Source: Pseudomonas fluorescens
GTDB taxonomy: Bacteria > Pseudomonadota > Gammaproteobacteria > Pseudomonadales > Pseudomonadaceae
DNA length: 64,000 nt
NCBI RefSeq assembly: GCF_900215245.1
Contig: NZ_LT907842.1
Coordinates: forward strand, 5,518,001-5,582,000
Direction of reading: 5' to 3'
Below are positions 8,021 through 17,103 of the stretch, piece by piece. Under the pieces are notes generated by a model, which saw only the letters and a program-made list of their open reading frames with translations, searched no databases and was not told the DNA's origin. Within the stretch, counting starts at the first letter, position 1; every line of letters begins with the position of its first letter. Made by a program: the position numbers and the translations under genes.

Positions 8021-8218
8021 TTAGCAGCTGTCGCAGTAATCGAGGGTGTCGCAATCGTTGTAGAACGTGAACACCCAGCCGTCGGCCTCGACAGTCATCA
8101 AGCCACAGCAGATCTCAGCCCACGACTGCTGGCCAATGCGGCGCATGGTGCGAACCCCTTGGGCAATGTCTCGCAGGATTTGATAGGCCTCGCGGGCTGT
8201 TAGTGTTTTTGCTGCCAA
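8021..8218 (-). CDS. DUF7693-like small protein
   Basis: 65 residues with a TTG start; AGGAG lies 8 bases upstream, which supports it. The sequence (AREAYQILRDIAQGVRTMRR, then SWAEICCGLMTVEADGW and FTFYNDCDTLDYCDSC) matches the small Pseudomonas family I know as DUF7693, with its typical ending of 'FYNDCDxLDYC'. It has no membrane segment. The cysteine-rich tail could bind a metal. Function unknown. Copies of this family are common and scattered in Pseudomonas genomes. Confidence 0.7.
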   Translation of the reverse strand: MAAKTLTAREAYQILRDIAQGVRTMRRIGQQSWAEICCGLMTVEADGWVFTFYNDCDTLDYCDSC

Positions 8219-8528
8219 ACGAAAAGCTCCTGTGCGTATTGATGCTTTCGGCCTGTTCGCGACCGGCCTGGGCCGACAGCATCGTAAATGAACCTTGACG
8301 TCTTGCGCGGGCTACGCCGCCATCAATTTGTGCCGCACTGATACTCGCAGCGGCTATACGCCCACGCGAGTATGCCGAATTATCACGATCCGGCAGCAAC
8401 CGGATGAATCGTCTAGCATCAATGGCTTTTTCATGGCATATAGCTAGCGCATCCAGGGAGGGATAGCATCGGTCAGGTTGACGCTCAGCGACCCTCTCCC
8501 TGCCACTGAATCAAGTGAGGGTAGCGCT
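8219..8528. other. Promoter-bearing gap ahead of the Gabija-like operon
   Basis: 310 bases between the leftward DUF7693-like gene and the rightward nuclease gene, so it must hold divergent promoters. No extra gene is supported. An in-frame TTG at 8478 could extend the nuclease but has a GGGAGGGA stretch 16 bases away, which is too far. Confidence 0.35.
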
Positions 8529-10595
8529 GTGTACCTTTCGGCTTTGAAAATCGAAAACTTCCGCCAGTTCGGCCAAGGCGGTCATGCGTTGAACATCCAG
8601 TTCAACGAAGGCGTGACAGCCCTCGTAGGTGAAAACGACGCGGGCAAAACCGCAGTCATCGATGCGATTCGCTACGTTCTGCAGACACGTGATGCTGAGT
8701 ATCTCAGGCTACAGATCGAGGACTTTCACATCGCCAACGATGGCACCCAGGCGGAAGCCATCACCCTCAGGTGTACGCTGGAAGGACTGAGCCCCGCGGA
8801 ACTCGGCGCTTTCGCTGAGTATGTGACCTACAAGGGTGGCGTTGGGAGGCTATACGTTCACTGGTCGGCTCGCCGCATCGTTGCCTCCGCCTCCACCCGT
8901 AAATGGGTCGACATCTCGGTTCGCTCGGGTGAAAACGGAGAAGGCCCGTCGTTGGACGTGGGTGTACGGCAACTACTGGCCACCGCGTACCTGAAACCGC
9001 TACGCGACGCAGAACGAGAGATGTCGCCGGGTAGAAACTCCCGCCTATCTCAGGTACTCAGTAGTTTCCCGAACATTGACGCCGGCAGCGCCTTTGATCC
9101 TGCAGCGCTTCCAGCTGACCTTGCTGACGCTGAGGCCCTCAGCATTGCAGGCATGGGCGACTATCTTCGCCACCTGGTGAACAGCCACGGCGCCATCGTC
9201 TCCGCGCAGAAAGAAATCAACGACACCTACCTGCGTCCGCTCTCCCTTGCTGGTCAGCCACTGACAAGTCGCATTGGTTTCGGGGAGGCGGGAACGGATC
9301 CCGCCAAACTCAAACAGATCCTAGAGCGTTTGGAGCTGGGGCTGTTGGATCACGCCACAGGTGAAGCCCGCGGCGTTTATGGGCTGGGCTCGAACAACGT
9401 GCTGTTCATGGCCTGTGAGCTACTGTTGCTCGGCAAAGAGCCCGACGGACTTCCGTTGCTCCTCATCGAAGAGCCAGAAGCGCACCTACATCCTCAGCGC
9501 CAACTCCAATTGATGGAGTTTCTTGAGGCTGCGGCTCAGCCAGCTACAGGTTTGAGGCCGGTTCAAGTCATATTGACCACGCACAGCCCCAACCTAAGCT
9601 CCAAAATTCCGTTGCAGAACTTGGTTCTGATGCAGCGGCAGCAAGCGTTCTCCCTTGCGGAAGAACAAACCTGCCTTGCTCCTGACGACTATCGCTTCCT
9701 CAGCCGCTTCCTGGACGTTACCAAAGCGGGTCTGTTCTTCGCGAAGGGGCTACTGGTCGTAGAAGGTGATGCCGAGGCCATTCTGCTGCCGTCACTCGCT
9801 CGGCGACTTGGCAAAGATCTCACCAAGCATGGTGTATCGATTATCAACGTGGGCGGCGTCGGCCTGCGCCGGTATTCGAAAATCCTGCAGCGGAAAGACA
9901 CTTCTAAGGGGGAGATATCGGTGCCTACCGCCTGCATTACAGACATGGACGTGATGCCGGACTGTGCACCCGAGATTTTGAGCCTGAAGGGAGTAAAAGG
10001 GGCTGTATGGCCAGACAAATCCGATCGACGCTGGCGCGCGATGAAAGACTTCGGTGCCACTGCGCCTGACCTTGAAAAAGGCCTCAAGGAGCACCGCGAC
10101 AAGCGAGCAGAAAGTGACGGGCAATGCGTGCGCACATACGTTGCAGATCACTGGACGCTTGAGTACGACCTAGCGTTCAAGGGTCTTTCGCAGGAAGTCC
10201 ACCATGCCGCATACCTTGCCATCAATGAGGAAAAGATCGACGAAGGCAAGGAGACCAAGATCACGCTGCTGAAGAAGGCGCGGACAGCTTTCGACAAGAT
10301 CCAGACCACCTATACCACCGAGGATGCTCGGTGTTCCGCGATCTACAAACTGTTCAAAAGAGCTTCTAAAGCGATCGCAGCCCAGCACCTGATCGATTTG
10401 ATCGACCAGCGGTTTGAAAACAAAACCCTGGACGCCACGACGCTGCGTGGGCTGCTGCCCACTTATGTTGTCCACGCGATCGAGTACGCAACCGGAGGTG
10501 CCGCACTGACCACAACCTCTAGCCCAGCTCACAACCTCGTGGTGCCGGCAGCACCGGCAGGCTCAGCTGATCCGCTGGATGAGGTCGCCGAATGA
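8529..10595 (+). CDS. OLD-family ATP-dependent nuclease (GajA-like)
   Basis: 688 residues from GTG 8529, which has GAGGG 7 bases upstream; TTG 8478 is the alternative. An N-terminal ABC-type ATPase has a P-loop GENDAGKT at 34-41 and a Walker B/D-loop IEEPEAHLHPQ with acidic residues at 314-317. A TOPRIM nuclease follows with VVEGDAE (E412) and the DMD pair D472/D474. Its four-base overlap with a UvrD-like helicase makes it a class 2 OLD nuclease, the arrangement of the Gabija anti-phage system (GajA is a DNA nickase controlled by nucleotide levels). It is about 110 residues longer than Bacillus GajA, with extra sequence after the TOPRIM domain, so 'Gabija-like' is safer than Gabija. Confidence 0.85.
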   Translation: MYLSALKIENFRQFGQGGHALNIQFNEGVTALVGENDAGKTAVIDAIRYVLQTRDAEYLRLQIEDFHIANDGTQAEAITLRCTLEGLSPAELGAFAEYVTYKGGVGRLYVHWSARRIVASASTRKWVDISVRSGENGEGPSLDVGVRQLLATAYLKPLRDAEREMSPGRNSRLSQVLSSFPNIDAGSAFDPAALPADLADAEALSIAGMGDYLRHLVNSHGAIVSAQKEINDTYLRPLSLAGQPLTSRIGFGEAGTDPAKLKQILERLELGLLDHATGEARGVYGLGSNNVLFMACELLLLGKEPDGLPLLLIEEPEAHLHPQRQLQLMEFLEAAAQPATGLRPVQVILTTHSPNLSSKIPLQNLVLMQRQQAFSLAEEQTCLAPDDYRFLSRFLDVTKAGLFFAKGLLVVEGDAEAILLPSLARRLGKDLTKHGVSIINVGGVGLRRYSKILQRKDTSKGEISVPTACITDMDVMPDCAPEILSLKGVKGAVWPDKSDRRWRAMKDFGATAPDLEKGLKEHRDKRAESDGQCVRTYVADHWTLEYDLAFKGLSQEVHHAAYLAINEEKIDEGKETKITLLKKARTAFDKIQTTYTTEDARCSAIYKLFKRASKAIAAQHLIDLIDQRFENKTLDATTLRGLLPTYVVHAIEYATGGAALTTTSSPAHNLVVPAAPAGSADPLDEVAE

Positions 10596-12595
10596 AGCTT
10601 AGCCAACTGGTCGCCCCCATCACTGATGCCGATGTGGATTGGGTCATCAAGCTTATGGGGCTGGAAACGCTGGACGAGCCTCGTCGTGATTTCTTGAAGT
10701 CCATGGATACCATCGATGTAGCGGCTTGCCCGGGAAGCGGCAAGACGACGCTGGTCGTGGCGAAATTGGCCATCCTGGCTCGTCACTGGAAGAGCCGTAT
10801 GCAGGGTATCTGCGTGCTTTCACACACCAACGCGGCCAGGGAAGAGATCGAGAAACGCCTCGGCGGTACGGAAGTAGGTCAACGGCTGCTGCGCTTCCCT
10901 CACTATATCGACACTATCCATGGTTTCACCGGACGATTCTTGGCTTCGCCATGGCTGCGCTCGAAAGGGATTGCACTGCTGGCCATTGACGATGACCTCA
11001 CGCACAAGGCACGCCGAAGAAAGCTGACGGATAGCGAGCACTTCGGTGCAAAGACGGCCTTTGAGATGAAGCACAAAAGCCTCCACAGCCTGCGAGTCCG
11101 GTCTGCCGATTTCGATCATCCACTCGGGGATGAAAATATCGGCTTTGCACCGCACACCGCCACCTACAAAAGTGTGGTGAAATCGCTGGGTGGCGCTGCC
11201 AAGGCAGGTTACTTCTGCTTCGATGAAGTGTTCGTGCTGGGCCACGCCTTACTCGACCAAGAACCAGGCGTGTGCGGCGCATTGCGTCTGCGCTTCCCGT
11301 GCGTGTTGATCGATGAGATGCAGGACACCCAACCTGACCAGGCGGGCATACTGCAACGCGTCTTTCCTCACGATGATCCAGATGTTCGGGTCATCCGCGT
11401 CGGCGACCCAAACCAGGAAATCTTCGACAGGAAGACACCACTATCAGATCCGTTCCCTGACCCAAAACGTCAGTTGGAGATCGCCAGCAGCTTCCGCTTT
11501 GATCAGGCCATTGCATCGATTGCCAACACGTTTGCCTATGTCCCGATAACGGATGGCTTGAAAGGGCTGCGGACTGAAGGGGAACCCAGCACCATCCCGC
11601 ACACGATCATCGTCTTTCCGGACGAGGATGCAACCGGAGTGCTGGACGAATTCGGCAAGCTGGTGCTGAAACATCTGCCGGAAGATATCCGCGAAAAAGG
11701 TGTGTTCGCCGTCGGCGCCGTGCATCGGCTTGAGAACTTCAAACCCAACCAGTACCCGAAAGCCTTGGAGCATTATTGGCCATCCTATCGGTCTGACACG
11801 ACTAAGACGTCGTTTAAGCCCCGCACGTTCGCCGAGGGCGCACATATAGCACGCCGCTATGCGATGAAGGAGCCCACGGCCAACTCGGCCGTTGAGCTAC
11901 TGGCCTCGTGTCTGATCAACCTCGGTGAGCTGGCTTTCCCTCGCAGCCTTGTTCAGATCCGAGGTCGGCACCAAGCCGCTGTGCATGAGAAATTCATGAT
12001 TAAGCACGAAGCCTTCGCTCAATACCGCGATTGTCTCCAGCAGATGCTGTTTGTGCCGTCCGAAATCACGCAGCAGGATTGGGTCAAGGTCATCGCACCG
12101 AAACTCATGGTACTGGCTGCCGCGCTCTATGATTCTGAGGGTGTGGCAGCTGAACTCCTGGGGCGCCAATACCTTGCTTATGAGCCCGCTCCCGTTGCCA
12201 CCGAAGCCGGAGAAACAGGGGGTTCCCTTGTAAACACCTACAGGTTCCAGGATGTCTCTGCCGGCGTCGACATCCGGATGTCATCCATTCACTCGGAAAA
12301 GGGTAAGACACACGCCGCGACGATAATCCTGGAGACCTTCAGGGGCAGTCACTTCATCCAGAAACTCATGCCATGTCTTGAGGGAAAAAAAGCAGCTACC
12401 AAGAGGCCCCAGGAAACAGCGAAGAAAGACATGATGCTGATGTACGTCGGGATGACCCGTCCGTCGCACATGTTGTGCTTGGCCATACGGCAGAGTTCAT
12501 TGGGGGAGGGCGCTACTGGTGTAAAGCGCAGGGTTGCGCTTGAGAAAGCTGGCTGGTCAATTCTGGAGCTTGCAGCGTCAGCACCTGCCCCTTAG
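10592..12595 (+). CDS. UvrD-like SF1 helicase (GajB-like)
   Basis: 667 residues, overlapping the nuclease stop by four bases. Superfamily 1 motifs are in order: P-loop CPGSGKTT (46-53), motif Ia LSHTNAAREEIEKRL, a TIHGF segment, motif II DEMQD (241-245), motif III VGDPNQEIF, a motif V-like SSIHSEKGKTHAA, and motif VI YVGMTRP. It is longer than Bacillus GajB (about 490 residues), with an extended 2B-like insert between motifs III and V. In Gabija, GajB is thought to sense or unwind DNA ends and assist GajA. Here the pair is followed 75 bases later by a third gene in the same direction. Confidence 0.85.
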   Translation: MKLSQLVAPITDADVDWVIKLMGLETLDEPRRDFLKSMDTIDVAACPGSGKTTLVVAKLAILARHWKSRMQGICVLSHTNAAREEIEKRLGGTEVGQRLLRFPHYIDTIHGFTGRFLASPWLRSKGIALLAIDDDLTHKARRRKLTDSEHFGAKTAFEMKHKSLHSLRVRSADFDHPLGDENIGFAPHTATYKSVVKSLGGAAKAGYFCFDEVFVLGHALLDQEPGVCGALRLRFPCVLIDEMQDTQPDQAGILQRVFPHDDPDVRVIRVGDPNQEIFDRKTPLSDPFPDPKRQLEIASSFRFDQAIASIANTFAYVPITDGLKGLRTEGEPSTIPHTIIVFPDEDATGVLDEFGKLVLKHLPEDIREKGVFAVGAVHRLENFKPNQYPKALEHYWPSYRSDTTKTSFKPRTFAEGAHIARRYAMKEPTANSAVELLASCLINLGELAFPRSLVQIRGRHQAAVHEKFMIKHEAFAQYRDCLQQMLFVPSEITQQDWVKVIAPKLMVLAAALYDSEGVAAELLGRQYLAYEPAPVATEAGETGGSLVNTYRFQDVSAGVDIRMSSIHSEKGKTHAATIILETFRGSHFIQKLMPCLEGKKAATKRPQETAKKDMMLMYVGMTRPSHMLCLAIRQSSLGEGATGVKRRVALEKAGWSILELAASAPAP

Positions 12596-12670
12596 TCACC
12601 GACCGCCACTATGCAGACATTAAAGCCCGATGCTTTGCCATGAATGACCAACAGCAAGGACGCAGCAATA

Positions 12671-13477
12671 ATGAAACCCGAGATGTCAGAATTTTCCTAC
12701 GGCTTCGCCTTCACCAACGAGCTGATCACAGCGCCTAGCACTCATGTAGTGGCTGCCCCTGAGTTTCCTTCACTGCAGAAGGAGGGAAAACCGGGTGGCG
12801 GCTACGACGTGAAGATTCCTTTCGGATCGCCACTGTTTCTGCAGTTCAAGCTGAGCCATCGCTTGGAGCGCACAAACTGCAAGGAATATACGCTGATGGG
12901 GGGCGCCTACTACCGTTGGCACCTCCATGCGTTACGGCATTCCGCGCAGCATGATTTGCTACTGGAGCTCGAAAGCACGGGCAGTGAAGTCTACTACGTG
13001 GCCCCTGCGTTCCATCTAAGCGCCGAGCTCAATACGCATTACCTGTCGAAGCAAATCGTCGACAACTCTTTCGGGTTCCGCCCCAATGATATCGGCGTGC
13101 TGCCTGACGATGATGAGCACTACGTTGTGTTCAATAGCCATCCTGTGGCCTACCTGTGTTCGGATGACCCATCGCGAGTCAAAACCCACATGATGAGTGA
13201 TCTTCTAGGTACCTCCCGGGATCAACGAGCCACCCGGGATCTGGATGAGAGCGGGATTCGCCAACTTGGCCAACTGATCGTCGACGCGCTCCGTAAAAGC
13301 AGAAGCCGGCGCCTGATCGGGCACAAGTCGGTCAACCCAGATGAGGTCGCGCGGGCAATCGATGCCCAGCCTACGCTTCGCACGCTCGCATTTATTTCGC
13401 GCACAGTCTTGGACTCCGAGCTGCTCATCGTCAGAAATGAGCCAACGGCCAAGCGCATACTTCGCAAGCGAGGGTAG
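12671..13477 (+). CDS. Hypothetical third gene of the Gabija-like operon, possible PD-(D/E)XK-type fold
   Basis: 268 residues from ATG 12671, which has AAGGA 10 bases upstream; the longer start at 12644 lacks a ribosome site. Near the N-terminus GYDVKIPFGSPLFLQFKLSH gives D46 and Q58-F-K60, the D...(E/Q)xK spacing seen in PD-(D/E)XK nuclease folds. A conserved-looking basic and aromatic stretch follows (YYRWHLHALRHSAQHDLLLELE). No membrane segment is seen. It ends just before two tandem terminators, so it probably belongs to the OLD-helicase transcript. It is not part of canonical two-gene Gabija. Whether it is an effector, an accessory nuclease or a separate gene is open. Confidence 0.65.
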   Translation: MKPEMSEFSYGFAFTNELITAPSTHVVAAPEFPSLQKEGKPGGGYDVKIPFGSPLFLQFKLSHRLERTNCKEYTLMGGAYYRWHLHALRHSAQHDLLLELESTGSEVYYVAPAFHLSAELNTHYLSKQIVDNSFGFRPNDIGVLPDDDEHYVVFNSHPVAYLCSDDPSRVKTHMMSDLLGTSRDQRATRDLDESGIRQLGQLIVDALRKSRSRRLIGHKSVNPDEVARAIDAQPTLRTLAFISRTVLDSELLIVRNEPTAKRILRKRG

Positions 13478-13612
13478 GTGGGGAATGCGTCGATTAGGCC
13501 CTGGACTCAAGCTGCGGTCTTGAAGGGCTCACCGCGACCGAGCAAATGTTGAGTGCTGGGAGAGCCTTGTACGCATTCTGTCAGGCAACCCACTGCCTAC
13601 GATCAGAAGCTG

Positions 13613-13637
13613 AAAACTAAGATTTACCTTAGTTTTT
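13613..13637 (+). terminator. Intrinsic terminator of the Gabija-like operon
   Basis: Perfect 9-bp stem (AAAACTAAG / CTTAGTTTT) with a 6-base loop, ending in a T-run. It lies 135 bases after the last gene of the operon and is near-symmetrical, so it could act on both strands. Confidence 0.6.
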
Positions 13638-13665
13638 GCGGTTTTGTCACAGTTGACTAGAGAAT

Positions 13666-13686
13666 CTAAGCTATGGCTTAGTTTTT
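13666..13686 (+). terminator. Second tandem terminator-like hairpin
   Basis: Stem CTAAGC / GCTTAG with a 4-base loop, followed by TTTTT. It shares the CTAAG/CTTAG core with the hairpin 30 bases upstream. Confidence 0.5.
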
Positions 13687-13956
13687 CCCGGCTGCACCAA
13701 AGCGTTGGCTCTAGTGCGGGGGAGCATCCACCGCTTGGGTGGCCTGCCTAGTGTTGAATGTGATCATGCGTGCAGGCTTTCCGTGACTGGTATCCGATCA
13801 TTTTCGAGCCGGGGGGGGGCACCTGGACTGAGCACTTCCCCGGTCATGAGCTTGCTCGACCGAGGCTTGAGCGCTCAGGAGAGTAGGGGGCTCGTATTTT
13901 CCAAAGTGCCTTGTCAGTGGCAGATGACTGGGCAAACGATCTAGCGTGCGGCGCCT

Positions 13957-14376
13957 TCAAGCCCCGGCTATCCAACTCTCCATCTTCCCTTCAAACCCAT
14001 CCGCGCAAAACTCCAGATTTGGCCAATAGTTCTGGTACACCTCATAGTCTAGCGCCGCTGCGATTCCGCGGTTCTCGGTGCTCAAAACGCTCCATGCTCG
14101 ATACATCCGTTGCTGCCAGCCTGTCTCTGTCACTAACCGGTGCGATGTGTTCCATGACCAACCGTCCTTCATAAGCGTTGTCACAAAGAATTCCGCAGCC
14201 GCATCCGCACAGCTGGCGTCGTGGGCAATCATTCTGTCCAGGATCGAATAGGAAATACCAATCGCCTGGAAGATCGATACCACTTGGCTGTCCAGCTTGT
14301 CGCTACATTGGGGAGCTTTCGAGGCACCAGTTTGCTGCGGGATGAAGGCGAATACGGTGGCGATTGGGGAGATCAT
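13957..14376 (-). CDS. Hypothetical protein
   Basis: 139 residues with ATG start and AAAGG 8 bases upstream. Helical and rich in Trp and Tyr in the second half (DGWSWNTSHRLVTETGWQQR, then DYEVYQNYWPNLEFCADGF). The N-terminus (MISPIATVFAFIPQQTGASK) is moderately hydrophobic but not a convincing signal peptide. No family is recognised. It is isolated, with gene-poor flanks. The composition looks protein-like rather than a shadow, but evidence for expression is limited to the ribosome site. Confidence 0.45.
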   Translation of the reverse strand: MISPIATVFAFIPQQTGASKAPQCSDKLDSQVVSIFQAIGISYSILDRMIAHDASCADAAAEFFVTTLMKDGWSWNTSHRLVTETGWQQRMYRAWSVLSTENRGIAAALDYEVYQNYWPNLEFCADGFEGKMESWIAGA

Positions 14377-14827
14377 AGGGGCTGCCTTTATTGTTGTTGT
14401 TTAATTTCATGATGCCCATGGAGCAAGCTTCGTCGCAACACGGCGCATGATGTCTGCCCGGGCACTCATGAATCGAAGCCATGAGGCAAGCGGAGTGCGC
14501 AAGCACAAGGATGTAAGCCCGGAGTGCCAAGACCCAGACGCAGTCGGGGCTTGGTTCACAACAGCCGTGCCCAGCCCTCAGGAGCTCCTGCGTCTGGCTT
14601 CACCGCGATACGTGATCGCGAACAAAGCGCTCCACGTGCATGCTTGCCCTAGTCACGAGTGGAGGTTGTTAGGGACTTGGTGACCGGAATAGTGATGGAG
14701 TACAAATGTACTCAAAAGGACTTATGAAGACTCATTACATTCACCTCGCTCCGTATATCTCTCCTGTGCAGCTTGTGAGCCGTCGGTGGTGTCTCTGATG
14801 TATTAGCTCAAGCAATCCCGCGCTAGC
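14377..14827. other. Intergenic stretch, no supported gene
   Basis: About 450 bases between a leftward hypothetical gene and the broken gene at 14828. Open frames such as 14447-14683 carry no ribosome binding site and no recognisable sequence. Confidence 0.3.
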
Positions 14828-15066
14828 TGATACCAGCGCCGGCAGCTGGTGCAGATGCTGATGGAGGCGCGGAGAGCCGTCAAAGAAGCGAGGGCAACAA
14901 ATCATGCAGACCAGATGCGCACCGCTCGATCAGAAGTAGATCAGGCGAAATGGGCACTAGGGAGAGGGGCCCGGTATGGTGGAGCGACGGCAGTCCAGAC
15001 TACAACCGCCACAAGGCTATTAACACGCCCTATGCTGAGTGGTACCGCTCACTGTCCGAGCCGTAG
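14828..15066 (+). pseudogene. Broken small Pseudomonas conserved gene (stop plus 1-base frameshift)
   Basis: Two reading frames together spell one known-looking protein. The first (from 14831) reads YQRRQLVQMLMEARRAVKEA and continues to QAKWALG. Near 14960-14966 the frame is lost, and a shifted frame continues RGPVWWSDGSPDYNRHKAIN then TPYAEWYRSL to a stop at 15066. Adding one G to the G-run would restore 'ALGERGPVWW', the conserved junction of this small Pseudomonas family as I know it. The codon before YQRR is TGA where the family often has Trp (TGG), which suggests a second lesion. Function of the family is unknown. Confidence 0.6.
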
Positions 15067-15391
15067 CGATCATGCGCGCAGGACACAGATTTTGCGCCGA
15101 CCTTCAACCAGACATTGATCTAGTACCAGCTTCCTAAAACCGGTGCCTTGGGCGAGTCGCTACAATAGTGCGGCGCTTTTGTCGTTTTAGGGACTACCAA
15201 GGGCTGGGTAGGCAGCAGATGTGGTGAGGTGCCTAGGACAGCGAAATGCTCTGTGCGCAACCAACTGCTGTACCTTAATGACGCCGGGGAGGGCAGTCAG
15301 AACAGCTGCCCATTACCAAGAGGGGCGGCATGCGAGCAAGATCACTGGCATTACTTGCTACTGCGCAAAGCAGTCCATACCCATTGGCTTT
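15067..15391. other. Intergenic stretch, no gene seen
   Basis: 325 bases between the broken gene and the end of the leftward recombinase-like gene. No reading frame, repeat or RNA gene is recognisable. Confidence 0.3.
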
Positions 15392-16996
15392 TTAGTTAAT
15401 ATATTTGTTTAAACGTTGAAATGGGTTTGAGCGCAAAATACCAGCCTGCACCAGCTGGATGTAGCAAGCATTGCACCACCTCACGATCATGCCGGCGCGA
15501 GGCACATTGTTAGCTTTGCCCGGCCGAAGCTTAAGAAACGGCCGCCACAATATGCTTGATCGGGAATATATCCTCGTGCTGATCCACTGCGCTGGAGGAT
15601 TCAAGCAGAATAGATAGAACGATTTAGCATCTGACGCATCTAGATCTGCCGGGCTCTTACCAGCTACCAGGATCGACCAAAGAGTAAGCTTTTCAAACGC
15701 GCGAAGATTCAGATAGTTCGGCTCCCCCCGAACAAACAAACAAAACAGTGACGCTCCAGCCGAGCAAATCTCCTTACTGCTAGCTGGATTAAAGGAGGTT
15801 AAAAAGTGAGTTATTACTTTTTCAGGCAATTGCGCCGTGACTCCTTCTTTTACAAGATATAAAGGGACTGCAGTAGCAGAGGTGTCATGGTTAATGTTAT
15901 TAGACTCTTGGTAGAGCCGTTCAATAGTAGAAAAAGCCTCCTGTTTATTAGCGACTTTATTTCTGTATTTTTTGCTTCTATCAAAACTACTCAGGAGTTG
16001 ACCTTCCGGCTTACGACACCGTGCGCAACCCTCATTAAAAGCTCTTAAGAGTTTCGTGGGAAGCAAACCATTTACGTCAATTTTTGGAAGATAAGCTGTC
16101 GGGTAATTTTTTGCTCGCCGATGAAACAATGGTTGCATTTCATCAGGTGTAGGGTAGGTCAGCAGTTGGGAAATCTGTCTCCAGCGCAAAAAATATTCCA
16201 TATAATGTTCAGGGACTCTTCCGGAAATAGATCCGTTACCTGTGTTGACTTTGAATCTTCCATTGGTTTTGTCCGAAAAATCAAAGCAATCGAAAGTTAA
16301 ATAGTTAAGGCAAGCCCTCAAGGGTATTTTAAGATAAAACGAGGTGGCGAACATAAACAAGCCGAGCTCTAGTCCTTTCTTTCCGTTCGTGATTTCTTTT
16401 AACGCATCAAGGTATTCGCAGCACAACGGCTCTGCATCAGTGCAACTGCATGTATTCACATCAGGAGTTTCGGGTCTACTAGCAGGACAAATGACAAGAC
16501 CGATGGCTTCAGAGTTAAAACTAAAAAATCGGTTAATAACCCACCTGACCCCATGCTCGCATAAGGGAGAGTGAAATGGACGCCATTCTGGGTTGGCTTT
16601 TAGAAGGCCAAATTCTTTTACGAATCTATCGTTGCTCTTTGATATCCATGACTCAGGAGGGGTATTGCAGAAGCTCAAAAAATCTTGCACATCGCTATTA
16701 TTTAGTTCCGCCAGGGGCTTCGTTTTAACAATGAAGCTCCAAAGCAAAAACTTTTCTAAAACTGATTGATCCCAGCGCGCCTGAGCGGGCTGAGCCCTGG
16801 TGGCCAGCGCATAATCAGTCATCAACGCATAGCTTTCCTGAGCACGTAAAGCCGACGGAAGACTTTGGAGGTAAATACGCACCAGCTCTTTTTCTGCACA
16901 AGACCGTTCGCTGGAGCCCTCGGCATGCGAGTCAGGCTGCGTCAGCAGTCCATGAAACATCAGAACCATATATGCATCCAAATGTAGGCCGGCCAT
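15392..16996 (-). CDS. Tyrosine-recombinase-like protein with duplicated core-binding region
   Basis: 534 residues. Two regions repeat the same pattern: QSVLEKFLLWSFIVKTKPLA with a following DVQDFLSFCNTPPESWIS (about 80-130), and AFEKLTLWSILVAGKSPADL with a following DAKSFYLFCLNPPAQWIS (about 430-480). Both lead into 'WRPF', as in the N-terminal core-binding domain of plasmid- and island-type tyrosine recombinases. Between them a catalytic-like segment (FYLKIPLRACLNYLTFDCFD) keeps one candidate Arg, but no clear HxxR, second His or Tyr nucleophile was found. The protein is therefore probably degenerate or repurposed. AT-rich codon use marks it as acquired. A repeat cluster lies just upstream of its start. 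Confidence 0.55.
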   Translation of the reverse strand: MAGLHLDAYMVLMFHGLLTQPDSHAEGSSERSCAEKELVRIYLQSLPSALRAQESYALMTDYALATRAQPAQARWDQSVLEKFLLWSFIVKTKPLAELNNSDVQDFLSFCNTPPESWISKSNDRFVKEFGLLKANPEWRPFHSPLCEHGVRWVINRFFSFNSEAIGLVICPASRPETPDVNTCSCTDAEPLCCEYLDALKEITNGKKGLELGLFMFATSFYLKIPLRACLNYLTFDCFDFSDKTNGRFKVNTGNGSISGRVPEHYMEYFLRWRQISQLLTYPTPDEMQPLFHRRAKNYPTAYLPKIDVNGLLPTKLLRAFNEGCARCRKPEGQLLSSFDRSKKYRNKVANKQEAFSTIERLYQESNNINHDTSATAVPLYLVKEGVTAQLPEKVITHFLTSFNPASSKEICSAGASLFCLFVRGEPNYLNLRAFEKLTLWSILVAGKSPADLDASDAKSFYLFCLNPPAQWISTRIYSRSSILWRPFLKLRPGKANNVPRAGMIVRWCNACYIQLVQAGILRSNPFQRLNKYIN

Positions 16997-17103
16997 TGCG
17001 AACGGCTAACAGCCTTGAGCCTTAGAGATCTCAGCATCTGAATCTATACAGCAGGTGCTATGAAAGCAAACATCTGGGCGGCGTCAGCCGTGCAGACGAA
17101 TTT

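Larger units (their letters stand above)
13478..13956. other. Intergenic region with two terminators
   Basis: About 480 bases after the Gabija-like operon. Apart from the two hairpins listed separately, no gene or repeat stands out. A run of nine G at 13812-13819 lies in the second half. Confidence 0.35.

Noticed and set aside
15120..15200. Possible tRNA near 15140
   Set aside because: No cloverleaf with TTCRA loop and acceptor pairing could be drawn.
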